From the NCBI GenBank assembly GCA_012934845.2, contig WNNJ02002399.1:1-64000 (forward strand): a DNA stretch of 64,000 nucleotides, given 5' to 3'. Positions 20,752 through 31,201 of this stretch are shown one piece after another. The first letter of the stretch is position 1. The number at the start of each line of letters is the position of its first letter. Under the pieces are notes generated by a model. It did not search any database. It was given only the letters and a program-made list of their open reading frames with translations, and was not told the DNA's origin. The position numbers and the translations under genes are program-made. This stretch comes from Pomphorhynchus laevis (Eukaryota > Acanthocephala > Palaeacanthocephala > Echinorhynchida > Pomphorhynchidae).

Positions 20752-22536
20752 TTAATTGTTGAAACAAAATTGGATTTGGCGTTTGAAATACGGCATAGAT
20801 GTTGATTGGCGGATATGAATATGCAGTTGATTCCACAAGAGAGGAGCAGCCACAACGAAAGAGCGGAAGCCAAAAGAAGTAGAGTAGATTGGGACATGTA
20901 AAAGAAGGGAATTACGGGAACGCAGAGCACAATACACAGTACGAGAATTGTCGAGAAAAGGAAGGTTGAGAAATGAAGGGGTATGAGAAGTTATAAGGCG
21001 AAAAGCAATGATAAGAAGACGAATTTGAACACGACAATAAATGGTAGGCCAATCAAGAGAAACAAGATAGTGGGATGTATGATCAAAACTACGAAGACGG
21101 AGGAAAACTCGGACGGCAGCGTTGATGATGCGTTGTAAAGGAAGAAGAGTGGATTTAGGTGAGTTGGAAAATAGACTAAGACAGTAATCAAGTCTTGAGA
21201 AAAGAAGAGAAGATATGAGAGTCATACAAGAAGGGAAATCGATCAATCTACTAACTTGACGGAGATTGCGGAGTATCAAGGAAGATGAGCGTACTTTATC
21301 ACTAACGAAAGGTTTAAGTGAAAGTCGGTTGTCGAAATGAAAGCCTAGGAAAACAAGATGATCAACGATAGGAAGAATTGTAGAATTTAGTGATACGGAA
21401 GGAGGTTCTACGCCGAAGCTTCGAGGTAGGATCCACATAATTTTAGATTTATCAGGATTCAGAGAAAGGCGAAGGGAAGAAAGATTATTGGAAATTGAGA
21501 CAAGACAGCTGGAAACAGAAACACTAAGATCATGAATACGATAAGCAGGTGCGTGAGCATAGATGAGAATGTCATCATCATATTGCATAACATGGAAGTT
21601 AAATTTATGAGAAATCGAAGACAAGTCACCGAGAAGAAGAGAGAAAAGCATAGGGCCTAATACGGAGCCTTGTGGAACACCGGTCGGGATGGATGAAGGA
21701 TGGGAGAGAGAAGAGTTAGAATAGACGCGAAATGTACGGTTTGATAGATATGAAGAAAACCATGATACAGTGGGTAAAGAAAAGCCATAATCATGACGAA
21801 GGCGATGGAGAAGAATCGAGTGATCGACGATGTCAAAAGCAGACGATAGATCAAGAGAAACTATGACACTACATAATTTATGATCGCGCGAGATGAGTAA
21901 GTCATTATAAACTTTAAGACAGGCAATTTCAGTAGAGTGATTAGAGCGAAAAGCGGCTTGGAAGGGAGGAAACAAGTTAGAGGAAAAGAGATATGTATTA
22001 ACTTGCTTGAGAACGAGACGCTCAAGGAGTTTAGAGAGGGTTGGGAGAAGTGAGATTGGACGGTACGAAGATGGTAGTGAGGAGTCGAGAGATTGCTTTT
22101 TGATGAGAGGACGAACAGTGGCACATTTCCAGACGGATGGAAATGTACGGCTACGGATGGACGAGTTGAACAATGTGGTTAGGAAGGGTGAGATAGAGGA
22201 GCAGATATTTTTAAGTAAGTGAGTTGGAATTGGGTCAGAAGGAGAGGTTTTATTAGGTAATGACAGCAGAACCGAAGAAACTTCATCAGACGAAACGGGA
22301 AGAAGGTGGAATAGTTCTGGGAGGGAAGTATTTAAAGAGAAGAGTGGGTACAAGGGGGCTACGGGTAGTAGGGAAAGTAAATTAGATAGCTTAGTTTGTA
22401 GATAAGAAGAAAATTCATCAGGATTTATATTACAAGAAGTAGATGATCGTGAAAGAATTGAGTTTAAGATTTTCCAATGAGATTTAGAGTTGGACGATGA
22501 CTCGAGTTGATTTCGAATAAGAAAAAATGTGAACAA
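20752..22536 (-). pseudogene. LINE-B ORF2, RT and C-terminal part, 594 aa open
   Basis: The frame opens inside ORF2 after a frameshift. RT motifs in order: VSLDLSSAFDIVDHS (motif A), IPTGVPQGSVLGPMLFSLL, then MQYDDDILIYAHAP at about residue 315, where the usual YADD reads YDDD; the two catalytic Asp remain. The C-terminal region ends with LRSRNSLLLHVPIYSTSFGF and PLLWNQLHIHIRQ, typical of the CR1/L2 group. This half of ORF2 is uninterrupted to the stop at 20752. It would need the endonuclease half (22604-23625), which lies in a different frame. Confidence 0.85.
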
Positions 22537-22603
22537 CGTAGAGAAAAGTAGGAATCACGGAGATTTGGAGGGAGTGAGTTGGGAGAACGTTTAAGAAAGC
22601 GAT

Positions 22604-23625
22604 TTACACACGAAACGAGTGACGGAGTCGACGCTCAGAAAGACTACAGTAAGAATCGAACCAGGGAGCATGGCGCAAGCGCTGAGAGCGTCGGAGTCGA
22701 CTAGGCAGAAGTTTATTGATGATAGACATATGTTCAGAATCAAACAGAATGCAGAGATCATCGGGAGAGAGACAGTTAAGAGGAAGTGAAAAGAGTGAAG
22801 AATTGAGTAAGGCTGTGCAGAGAATAGGGATATCGAGAAGTTTCCAGGGTCGACTTGGTGTGGGTATTGGTGGAGGCAGAGACGGAGGATGGGGACGAGT
22901 AAGAGTAAGAGTGACAAGGAAATGATCGGACAAACCGGGAATAGTAATTGACAAGGAAGTATAGTCATTGAAGCAGATAGGGACAGCAATGATGTCGATA
23001 GCACCGCCGAGAATATGAGTTGGGCTTGTTGAAAGTAATTTATAGTTAAAATCAGAAAAAAGATTAGTTAAAGTGATAGAGTCAGAGTCAGCCGGGCGAT
23101 CAAGACGAATGTTAAAGTCATCGAGAACAAAAGAAGGAGTATAAGACAATGAACAGTGAGACATAAGATCTGCAAGGTCGTTAAAGAAAATACGTGAGGG
23201 GGCAACTGAACCTGGACGGTATACAATCACAAGTTCCAGAGGGAAAGGAGTTGATAATCTGCATATGAGTAATTCGAACGAGGTGTAACGGATGTTAACG
23301 TTAATTTTACGTAAAGACATTGGGTGACGAGCAATGGCAACTATACCGCCATGGTTAAAAGCAGTAGATGTATGAGAGGCAATTGGACGAGCTGATTCAA
23401 CTAAAGAACAACCAGAGCGACATAGACGACGAATAGCAAGATCGTCGGAGTCACAATGCCAGGATTCGGTAATGCAGAGAATATCGATAGATAATTGATC
23501 GAAGATATCAAGGAGCATATCAGCTTAATGAAGAATGGAGCGAGTGTTGAATAGACTAAGACGAAAAGTATGTTTAGGAGCGAGATTGACTAGCGAAGAA
23601 GACAAGTGGGAGAGATGGGAAGCCA
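22604..23625 (-). pseudogene. LINE-B ORF2, AP endonuclease part
   Basis: The presumed ORF2 start is the ATG at about 23625 (MASHLSHLSSSLVNLAPKH), inside the end of ORF1 in another frame. One nonsense codon follows (about 23523). The apurinic endonuclease domain then reads LSIDILCITESWHCDSDD, VVYRPGS-type strand residues, SFVLDDFNIRLDRPAD (usually GDFN) and ITIPGLSDHFLVTL with the conserved SDH. The frame stops at 22604 after RRLRHSFRV, and the RT part continues in another frame. The domain order EN then RT is standard for the CR1/L2 group. Confidence 0.82.
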
Positions 23626-24969
23626 TCGAATTTTTGGCCTTGTGTGTACAACGTGAAAATTTCCATTGATTTGACGTATAGATAAGGATGACTCGCCGTT
23701 TGTTTCACGTCGATGTTTCTCAATGCGAGCTAAATTGAGCTTGGCAATATCAGAAGGGGAGCGGTCAGGAAAGATACGACAAGTAGACGAAGTGGTAAGA
23801 AGTTTAAAACGTTGGGAAAGTACCAAGGATGCATGTGAACTATGTCGGAAAACGATTTTTAGGAGTGGAGGACTGAGATGATTGGATTTAGTGGATTTGT
23901 TTAAACGGATCAAAGATACAGGAGCGATATTATTGAAGAGGGATGGATTATTATCAGGAAGAATGGTTGCTAGGATAGACCTGAAAGCAGATACATCATC
24001 ATCGAGGCGACATTGAGGAGAAGCAGATTCGGAAACCTTTAAATTAGATATGATAATGCATCGATCGCGCGAAGGAAAACGATTACGTAGTGGTGGACGG
24101 ACAGACCTGGTAGCAGTAGAGGCAGAAGAGCAGATAAACGTGGGAATGACATGGGTGCTAAGTGAAGATTTAAGATAGTTTGAAGCATGTGTGACAGGAG
24201 TGGAGTGTTGAATCGGTTGATCGGAGATGTTACTGGAGATGATTTTGACGGAAGGATGTAAATTATCGATAGGTGATACGGTTGGAGCACGTGTGACAGA
24301 AGTGGATTTTTGAATAGGTTGAACGGAGATGTTACTGGAGATAATTTTGACAGAAGGATGTAAATTATTGAGAAGTGATACGGTATAGGTAGAGTAAGGA
24401 GTACGTGAAGAGAAGAAAGAAGTTTGAGATGTATTTAGATGTGGGGATGAATAGGAAAAATGAGGTACGAGATGAAGGCCTTTACTGTTTGCATTGTTAG
24501 AAAGATGAAGATTAAGGGAAGTTTTATCCGTAGTTAAAGGAGGAGTGTGTGCGAGAGAAGTTTCAAGAACGGGTTTCATAGATGACGAAGGAGTTAGTAA
24601 GCAAACGGATGACGACGATGGATTGGAAGATATGTTGTCGTTTGTTGATATTCAATGTATAACAGTGGTCTGAGTCGACTGAGATATATCATCAAGTTTA
24701 TTTATTGAGCACAAATTTGTTTTGGTAGCGTTCAGAACGTCTCCACCGTTTGAGTGATCATTATTCATTAGCTTACCTACGAGGGCAGCACAACAGAAGC
24801 CGCAGAGGAAATTCCGATTTAAAACGTTGTCCTTGTCAGTGAAAGGAATGGCAACGTGAGTCCAAACATTGCAGTTCTTGTTGTCGCATCCAATTTGCTT
24901 TTCGATGTAAGCTTCCTTGACGGACTTGAGTTGCTGGCCGACATTTTTAGTTAGCTTTCTCTTTGCCAT
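23590..24969 (-). pseudogene. LINE-B ORF1, one in-frame stop
   Basis: Starts MAKRKLTKNVGQQLKSVKEA. The PHD-like Cys motif is CDNKNCNVWTHVAI...RNFLCGFCCAAL (residues about 28-70). A single TGA at about 24652 interrupts the frame, which continues through a Ser/Thr/Pro-rich linker with two near-identical segments containing NLHPSVKIISSNIS. The RRM-like region begins at VRPPLRNRFPSRDRCIIISN and the protein ends FHVVHTRPKIRWLPIS. ORF1 overlaps the start of ORF2 by about 35 bases. The family role is an RNA-binding partner of ORF2 in the retrotransposition particle. Confidence 0.8.
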
Positions 24970-25190
24970 AATAAAATGTTAATTAGTTAGTTATAATCAA
25001 GAATGTTTAAACTCCGTTAGTCTGCAAGTCGTTAGTTGTAAGTAGCGAGCGGATGTCGTCGATGGTTGTCGATGGTTGTCGATAATTGTCAAGCGGATGG
25101 TTGTCGTTAGTTGTCGTCGAAGGTTGTCGTTAGTTGTCGTCGAAGGTTGTCGTTGGTTGTCGTCGAAGATTGTAGTTTGATTGTTTTACA
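24970..25190 (-). repeat. LINE-B 5' UTR with tandem short repeats
   Basis: Three head-to-tail 23-bp units lie at 25099-25167, and related GTTGTCGTCGAAG/GTTGTCGATG words lie at 25050-25098. On the coding strand these read as CATCGACGACAAC-like monomers, the unit that is repeated about 16 times in the 5' UTR of the + copy (27027-27235). Confidence 0.75.
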
Positions 25191-25235
25191 ATCTTGGTGG
25201 ACAAGATTTTCCGCGAGCGAAGCGAGCGGAACTGA
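25190..25235 (+). repeat. Double hairpin, copy 1 of 2
   Basis: AATCTTG GTGGA CAAGATT (25190-25208) is followed at once by TTCCGC...GCGGAA (25209-25231) with an 11-base loop. A near copy with the same spacing is at 32209-32255. Both end in CTGAAAT. The shared block is about 46 bp and has no coding content. Confidence 0.8.
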
Positions 25236-25323
25236 AATATGGAATGTAAGTAACTTTAATCAACAATTTAAAGTTAAGTTAAAGTAAAAGTTAAGTTAAG
25301 TTAAAGCTAAGTTATGTTACCAT

Positions 25324-25343
25324 ACCCCCTGATGTCAGGGGGT
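25324..25343. repeat. Short perfect palindrome
   Basis: ACCCCCTGA TG TCAGGGGGT is a 9-bp inverted repeat with a 2-base centre. The word ACCCCCTGATG recurs at about 25356. No function is evident. Confidence 0.7.
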
Positions 25344-25379
25344 GTCATTCGCGGACACCCCCTGATGCTGAAAACACAA

Positions 25380-25525
25380 AGGTACATGCATGCAGTTTCC
25401 TGCTTTGCCAAACGAGTCGTACGATCTTGGAATTCGCTTCAGAGTGCGACCGTTTTGTCGTCTACTGCTTCAAGTTTTTGCGCCCTACTGGATGATGACC
25501 CTTCCTTCTCAAGACAACGGTGAGA
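25380..25525 (+). pseudogene. LINE C-terminal tail fragment
   Basis: A reading frame gives HAVSCFAKRVVRSWNSL followed by SSTASSFCALLDDDP. VVRSWNSLP then a hydrophobic FxxxLD segment is the C-terminal signature of CR1/Jockey-group ORF2 proteins. No RT sequence precedes it, so it is a strongly truncated insertion. Confidence 0.5.
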
Positions 25526-25630
25526 TTTTCAGTAGTTCATATGATGAGGTAGGGACAAATCGACTCTTATTCTTTTTATTTCTTGTGAAGCAACTTGTAA
25601 AGAGCCTCGGCTCAATTTGTTGTCAATTAA

Positions 25631-25900
25631 CAACTTTATTTTATTTTTTTAAATTTTTAAATAAAAAATAGTATACAAAAGCCACAATATAAGGTTCCCT
25701 CAAATGGGCCTCAAAAAATATGTTACATTGTTATGTATCCGTGGATTGCGATCGGCCCATCACCTATCTGACGAGATGATAGAGTTAACCATTCTATCCG
25801 GGCGACGATACGCAGAGCGGCTTGCTCTTAAGCACATCGAAGCAGATTTGGCCAGTGACATGGATAGACGAGATCTGATCCTTGTCAATTAATAATAATA
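25631..25900 (-). mobile_element. RLE-A retrotransposon, extreme 3' fragment (C1)
   Basis: Minus strand at about 25890-25755 reads LTRIRSRLSMSLAKSASMCL then RASRSAYRRPDR, the conserved C-terminus of RLE-A proteins, followed by stop and a 3' UTR containing GGTTCCCTCAAATGGGCC (25693-25710). TTTGTTGTCAATTAA occurs on both sides (25616-25630 and 25901-25915) and a third time at 25919-25933. It is probably the target duplication in a short repetitive target. C8 at 54241 has the identical hairpin. Confidence 0.78.
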
Positions 25901-25950
25901 TTTGTTGTCAATTAATAGTTTGTTGTCAATTAATAGTTTGTTGTCTAAAT
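25901..25950. repeat. 18-bp tandem repeat
   Basis: TTTGTTGTCAATTAATAG is present twice head to tail, with a partial third unit. It flanks RLE-A fragment C1 and overlaps its apparent target duplication. Confidence 0.75.
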
Positions 25951-25999
25951 AATTTTTTTAAATCTTTGAATGTTAAATAAAATTTAAACTTATTGAATG

Positions 26000-26592
26000 T
26001 TAGTCTGCGCGTTGCCTCTCGAACTTCTCGGGGCTCGGAGGCACGCGAAGAAGCACGGGCCACTTCAAACGACAACCTGCTTTTAAGGTTTGATATTATG
26101 TCGGCGTAGCTAGTGAGGCTCAGTCTTGATTTTGCAGTAGCGATTGATTTTATTTAAGATCGAGCGCGATCTCCTAGTCCACCTGACGATGATAGGATAA
26201 ATGGTACAAACAAACCTTTTTTGACTGTTATCACTCTTTATTCGTATTTAGAAATCTTCCTATTCTCGTCGTACTCGAACGAGGATGAGAGGGCTCGGTT
26301 GGGAAACGATTGAGCAAAAATGGAAAAGACACTGACATCCAAGAATGTCCGCTCATATCGTGTGCCGTTGAGTCCTGTTCCTACCGTGTCTAGCCTTGCT
26401 CCATATTCTCTTGAAGTGTATGACGCGTCAAATGTAAGGTTATCAGGAACTGGGGATAATTGTGGTTCGATTTCCACGCTGTGACACTCACTGGTTAACT
26501 CAAGAGCAATTATGTTAAGTAACGCATTGTACCTGATGGTTGGGAGGCCATCTTTTCTGCATGAGAGGGCATTTCCGATCTCTAATCTGTCA
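26000..26592 (-). pseudogene. RLE-A retrotransposon, RLE-domain fragment (C2)
   Basis: The frame 26592-26238 reads GNALSCRKDGLPTIRYNALL (end of the CCHC knuckle), EIEPQLSPVPDNLTF, the RLE core YGARLDTVGTGLNGTRYERT and FLDVSVFSIFA, and FEYDENRKISKYE. After a frameshift it continues with FVPFILSSSGGLGDRARS, stop, then YADIISNLKSRLSFEVARAS near 26060. The conserved D...D...K layout of the endonuclease is visible. The copy is 5'-truncated before the RT and abuts a PLE end fragment at about 26590. Confidence 0.75.
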
Positions 26593-26757
26593 ATTAATAA
26601 TATCAGAGGAAATACATTATTGGCATGCATTTGGTCCCGCCCCTACTATGTTGAATTGACGAACAGGAATCGAAATAAGATTACATAACAGTTTCTTCGA
26701 AGGCCTCTAATTTTTATAACGATACAGAGTATATTATCTATTAATCTTTTCAAAAAA
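26590..26757 (+). mobile_element. Diverged PLE 3' structured end (P6)
   Basis: Follows the P1 3' UTR from ATCAGAGGAAATACATTATT through CATGCATTTGGTCCCG and TACTATGTTGAA to GATACAGAGTATATTATCTA. It keeps the order of the structured palindrome but is clearly diverged. No coding sequence is attached. Confidence 0.6.
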
Positions 26758-26939
26758 TCCGGAATTATGGTTTCTGTAATGCTACCAGCTTAGCGCTCCA
26801 GTAAACTTTTCTTATAGATTTCGTCACACAACCTTTTAGGACGATGGTGATGAATTCGGCCAAGGATTGAACCAGGCGATAACCTGAAAGGCCGCACGAT
26901 GAACCAGTTAGGTTTTTTAGATGTAGTGGACTGAAACCA
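26758..26939 (-). pseudogene. RLE-B retrotransposon, RT fragment, continues at 31202
   Basis: Minus-strand reading: FSPLHLKNLTGSSCGLSGYR, LVQSLAEFITIVLKGCV and TKSIRKVYWSAKLVALQKP. This is the RT N-terminal region, and it continues directly from the ...NASSSELDG end of the fragment at 31202-32150. The two halves are separated by the LINE-B element at 26940-31201, flanked by the 6-bp duplication AAACCA. Confidence 0.8.
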
Positions 26940-27026
26940 AAAAACACCTTAAAACAATTTTGGTTTCTAATAAACATACAATTAATATACACAATAAATA
27001 AAATACAATCTAAGGCAAATACAATA

Positions 27027-27235
27027 CATCGACGACAACCATCGACGACAACCATCGACGACAACCATCGACGACAACCATCGACGACAACCATCGACGA
27101 CAACATCGACGACAAACATCGACGACAACCATCGACGACAACCATCGACGACAACCATCGACGACAACCATCGACGACAACCATCGACGACAACAATCGA
27201 CGACAACCATCAACGACAACAATCGACGGCAACCA
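27027..27235 (+). repeat. 13-bp tandem repeat in the LINE-B 5' UTR, about 16 units
   Basis: The unit is CATCGACGACAAC, mostly perfect, with a few variants (AATCGACGACAAC, one 12-bp unit). Because 13 is not a multiple of 3 and the unit lacks stops on the minus strand, all three minus frames appear open with the same VVVDGCRRW-type peptide; I do not count these as genes. The same kind of repeat occupies the 5' UTR of the minus-strand LINE-B. Confidence 0.92.
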
Positions 27236-27241
27236 TCGTTT

Positions 27242-28233
27242 ATGGGTGGACGTAAGAAAACAACCAAGACTGACACCAACTATGGACAACTGCAAGTACA
27301 GTGCTCGATACACGACTGCAGCGTCTGGACAACAATCACCTGCGACAAGAATAAGGCTAAAGAAGACTTCGTATGCGGTTTTTGTGCCAACAAACTAATA
27401 TGCAACCATTCCAATAAGCGCATATCAACATCCAACATGTCAACTCAAACTACCCCCGTCGTTTCTAATGTCCTTTCTCCACCCACCGACCCTGCCACCA
27501 TATACACTTCCCATTCTATGTCATCTTCACTCCCCGACACCCCACGTCCCGTCCTTCCTGTCTCGTTTCTCAATAACTTGCATCCATCAATCAAATTCAC
27601 ATCCACCAACCTCCACTATCCTTCCACTCATAACCTTTCCTCACATCGCTTGCCACCCTCTTTATTATCATTATCCTCTATGTCTCCCGTCGTCAAACCA
27701 AATCCTCCAAATCATCAACTGCCAGCTCTTCTATCGTGATCTCACCTACTCACGTCAGTCGTCCTCCTTTACGGAAGCGCTTTGCTTCTCGCGATCGTTG
27801 CGTCATTGTTACTAATATCACGCCTTCTAACTCCTTATCTCCACAAGCACGTCTGGAACACGATGTTTCCGCCTTCAGATCCATCCTCTCGTCTATTGTT
27901 CCTGCGGATAAACCTTATTTTTTCAAGGACATTTCTCCTGCCGAATTCATCCGTCTAAACAAATCTTCTCAATCTAATCCTTCCCAGCTCCCTCTTCTAA
28001 AAATTGTTTTCAAGCATCGCTCTCACGCGTCTTCTGTCCTCTCTCAACGATTCAAACTCATGCCATCTTCAACCACTCGAATTTTCCGCGATCGCGCCCC
28101 TTCCGAAATCGCTCAAATCTCTTTAGCCCACATCGAAAAACGCCGTCGCGAGGAAAACGGCGAAACATCACTCGCCATCCGAAACATAGACGGAAATTTT
28201 CAAGTTGTCCACACCCGTCCAAAAATTCGATAA
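27242..28233 (+). pseudogene. LINE-B ORF1 (PHD-like and RRM-like), one frameshift
   Basis: The ATG at 27242 (MGGRKKTTKTDTNYGQ) directly follows the 13-bp repeats. The PHD-like motif is CSIHDCSVWTTI...DFVCGFCANKLI (residues about 19-60). A one-base loss near 27720 shifts the frame; the rest (to 28233) contains RPPLRKRFASRDRCVIVTN, an acidic/hydrophobic RRM-like region and FQVVHTRPKIR at the end. Comparison with the parallel segment at 18430-18520 shows the uninterrupted version. It is about 330 residues in total, like the minus-strand copy's linker-shortened equivalent. Confidence 0.82.
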
Positions 28234-28250
28234 CGCTCCATCTCTCCTAT

Positions 28251-31123
28251 GTGTCTTCTCCACTAGATTCTTTCGCCACAGCACACGGTTTCCGCCTCGG
28301 TCTCCTCAACGCTAGATATATTCTCAATAAATCCGATCTTATCCTCAACCTATTCACCAAGCAATACGTCGATCTCTTCTGCCTCACCGAATCCTGGCAC
28401 TCAGATTCCGACGACCTTTCCATTCGCCGTCTGCTCTCTGCCGGTTGCTCCCTAGTCGAATCCGCCCGCCCCCTCAGCTCATGCCCTTCTAAATCCTCTA
28501 ATCATGGCGGCATCGTCGCATTTGCGGGTCACCCAGCGTCTCTTCGCAAAATCAATCCCCCTTTCAGTCCTTGCTCTTTTGAATTGCTCACTTGTCGTTA
28601 TTCTAACCCGATCACTCTAGATCTCGCCATTGTATACCGTCCTGGTTCATAAGCTCCTACAGCCTTATTTTTTACCGAACTCGCTGACCTCCTTTCTCAT
28701 TGTTCTTTGTCCTCAATCCCTTCACTCGTTCTAGGCGACTTCAATATCCGCCTAGACCGCCCCTCTTCCACAGATTCCATCCGCTCCATCAACATTCTAT
28801 CCAACTACAATAACAAACTAATCTCCACTGCCCCCACACATATACTTGGCGGGGCACTCGACATCATCGCTGTCCCCGATCATTTTACTGCCTACACCTC
28901 ACTGTCAATCTCTGATCCTGGTCTATCCGTTCACTTTCTTATCACCCTTGATCTCACTCGCAACCACACCCCTCCTCACACACCTACAATCCTACGTCGC
29001 CCTTGGAGAAATCTTGACCTCTCCATTCTCCGCTCTGCCTTACTCAAATCGTCTCTATCATTACCCACAATAACATATTCATCTCCTCACGATCTCGCCT
29101 TTCTTTTCGACTCTAAACTTACATCCACTCTCGATATTCTCTTGCCCTTCAAGCCTCACCCACACCGTCGCTTGCACCGTGCCCCATGGTTTGACATCCA
29201 ATGTCTACTCTCAAAGCGTCGACTCCGCCATGCTTTTCGAGTATATCACCGCTCTCTCAGACGCGATTTCCGCTCGATCACTCCGTCTTTCCGTGATTCC
29301 TATCTTGCTCTTCGCCGGTCTCATCTCCACCTACTACGTACCAAATGCAACTCTTTCTGGCAGCATAAAATCATCACTTCATTCAACTCTAAGACTCTCT
29401 GGCACACTTTTAACTCAATCCTTGCTCGCTCCTCTTCGCCGTGCAACATCAATGCCAATGATTATTCGTCATTTCTCCAGACTAAAGTATCCACGCTGCT
29501 CTCTCACACCCCGGTCTCCATCCTATCCCACTCTGCCCCGCCTAGCCTCATTCTCACCGGAACGCTTTCATCTCCTCCCTGTCTCACCTTCCGATGTATC
29601 ATCTGTCCTCATGTCCTTGCCCAGCAAAACCTCACCTGCCAATCCCCTGCCTACCCACATACTTAAATCCATATGCTCATCGATATCCTTTTTCTCACAA
29701 CATTGTTTAACTCGTCTATCCGCAGTCATATCTTCCCTTCACACTAGAAATCCGCAATCGTTAATCCCCTCCTTAAGAAACAATCGCTCGACCTCTCCCT
29801 TCCTTCTAGCTATCGCCTCATTTCACTACTCCCTACTCTTTCTAAGCTCTTAGAACGCCTCATCTTAATACAAATCAACGCTTATCTCTCCTCATACAAC
29901 CTGTACCCTCCTTTCCAATCCGCTTTCCGCTCTAATCACTCGACAGAAATCGCATGCATAAAAGTGTACAACGACTTACTCATTTCTCGAAAAAGGCTCT
30001 ATATAGTGTTCTCATCTCCCTCGACCTCTCCTCCGCATTTGACATTGTCGACCACTCCGTCCTCCTTTCTCGCCTTCGTTATGATTACGGCTTTTCTTCC
30101 TCCTCCGTAGCATGGTTCGCCTCATATCTATTCGACCGTTCCTTTCGCGTATGTTCAAATTCATCATCCTCCCCCTCCCATCCCTATTTTTTGCGGAGTC
30201 CCACAAGGTTCAGTCCTAGGTCCCCTGCTTTTCTCTCTTTTGCTTGGCGATCTCTCTCCATTTATCAAACCTTACTCCTTTAACGTCATGCAATACGCTG
30301 ATGACATTCTAATCTATGCTCATGCACCCGCACATCGCATACACGATATCGGCATTTCTGCCTCCAACTGTCTTTCTTCTATCTACAAACGTCTCTCCAA
30401 TCTCCATCTCGTTCTAAACCCCGAAAAGTCCAAAATAATGTAGATCCTCCCCCGTAAACCAAACATATCTTCTCCCACTGTATATTTTGCCTCATCGATC
30501 ATCCCCATAGTCCACAATCTCACTTTCTTAGGCTTCCATTTCGATGATCACCTTTCCCTTAAACCGTTCGTCCGTGACAAGGTCCGCTCATCTAACTTAA
30601 TTCTCCGTGACATCCGCCGTATCCGCCCCCTTATCGACTTCCGTTCTTGCATGTCTCTTTTTCATCGCTTCTTTTCCCTAAAATCGATTACTGCCTTAGC
30701 CTTTTCGCCAATTCTCCAAAATCCATCATCCAACCACTACAACACATAGTCAACTCCGCCGTTCGAGTGCTCTTTCGTCTCCGTCGCTTCAACCACATAT
30801 CCACATATTTTGCCCAACTCTCCTGGCCCACCATCCACATTCGCATCAAACTCCGCCTTCTCGTTACTTTTCGTTTCATCGCTGTCGGATCCCCATCGTT
30901 CATCAACCTTCCTTTCTTAGACGATACTCGCCCCACCTCGCTATCGCTTCGTTCCTGTCATACCCTCTTACTCCACGTTCCTAATTACTCCAACAACTAC
31001 GGTCTCCGATCCTTCCTCGTCGCCTCCTCACTCGCCTGGAATCAACTCCCTTTCGACGTCCGCCGCGCTCCCTCCTTTATCACATTCAAACACCTCCTCC
31101 GTTCACACCTTCTCGACACCTGA
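28251..31123 (+). pseudogene. LINE-B ORF2 (AP endonuclease plus RT), several breaks
   Basis: Endonuclease: VDLFCLTESWHSDSDDLSIR, then a stop at 28650 after VYRPGS, then SLVLGDFNIRLDRPSS (GDFN intact), and SDPGLSVHFLITLDL, where the usual SDH reads SVH. The RT runs in alternating frames: SLDLSSAFDIVDHS (30015), MQYADDILIYAHAP (30285; intact YADD), a W-to-stop change at about 30441, then the C-terminal part 30647-31123 ending DVRRAPSFITFKHLLRSHL. At least four disruptions separate these pieces. It complements the minus copy, which has an intact RT half but YDDD. Confidence 0.82.
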
Positions 31124-31156
31124 TTCACAGTCTTGTTTTGTTGTGTGGTCATGTAA

Positions 31157-31172
31157 GCGTGCGCTGGCACGC
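31157..31172 (+). repeat. LINE-B 3'-terminal hairpin (+ copy)
   Basis: GCGTGC GCTG GCACGC, 6-bp stem, followed by ATTTGCCACGTTAAA and the target duplication. It is the same position and flanks as in the minus copy. Confidence 0.75.
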
Positions 31173-31201
31173 ATTTGCCACGTTAAAATAAATCCTTTTT
31201 T

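Larger units (their letters stand above)
20640..25190 (-). mobile_element. LINE-B, CR1/L2-group non-LTR retrotransposon, nearly full length
   Basis: Minus-strand element. Its repeat-bearing 5' UTR is at 25190-24970. ORF1 follows at 24969-23590, ORF2 at 23625-20752, and the 3' UTR ends in a hairpin at 20682-20698 with a tail rich in ATTATTGT (20640-20670). The + copy at 26940-31201 shows the same layout. Both copies have broken ORFs. The boundaries here are approximate, because I could not find a clear target duplication. Confidence 0.85.
26940..31201 (+). mobile_element. LINE-B full-length copy inserted in RLE-B, 4262 bp
   Basis: Bounded by AAACCA at 26934-26939 and 31202-31207. Removing the interval rejoins RLE-B coding sequence (...SELDG | FSPLHLKN...), which defines both ends precisely. 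The copy consists of a 5' UTR with 13-bp repeats (to 27241), ORF1 (27242-28233), ORF2 (28251-31123) and a 3' UTR with hairpin (31124-31201). Both ORFs carry several breaks, so it is dead but structurally complete. Confidence 0.9.

Noticed and set aside
25324-25343. Rho-independent terminator
   Set aside because: The stem lacks a T-run and the genome is eukaryotic.
27027-27235. CRISPR array
   Set aside because: The units are contiguous 13-mers without spacers, in a eukaryotic LINE 5' UTR.
26765-27313. Three overlapping minus-strand proteins rich in VVVDGCRRW
   Set aside because: They are translations of the 13-bp tandem repeat, which is open in every frame because its length is not a multiple of 3.
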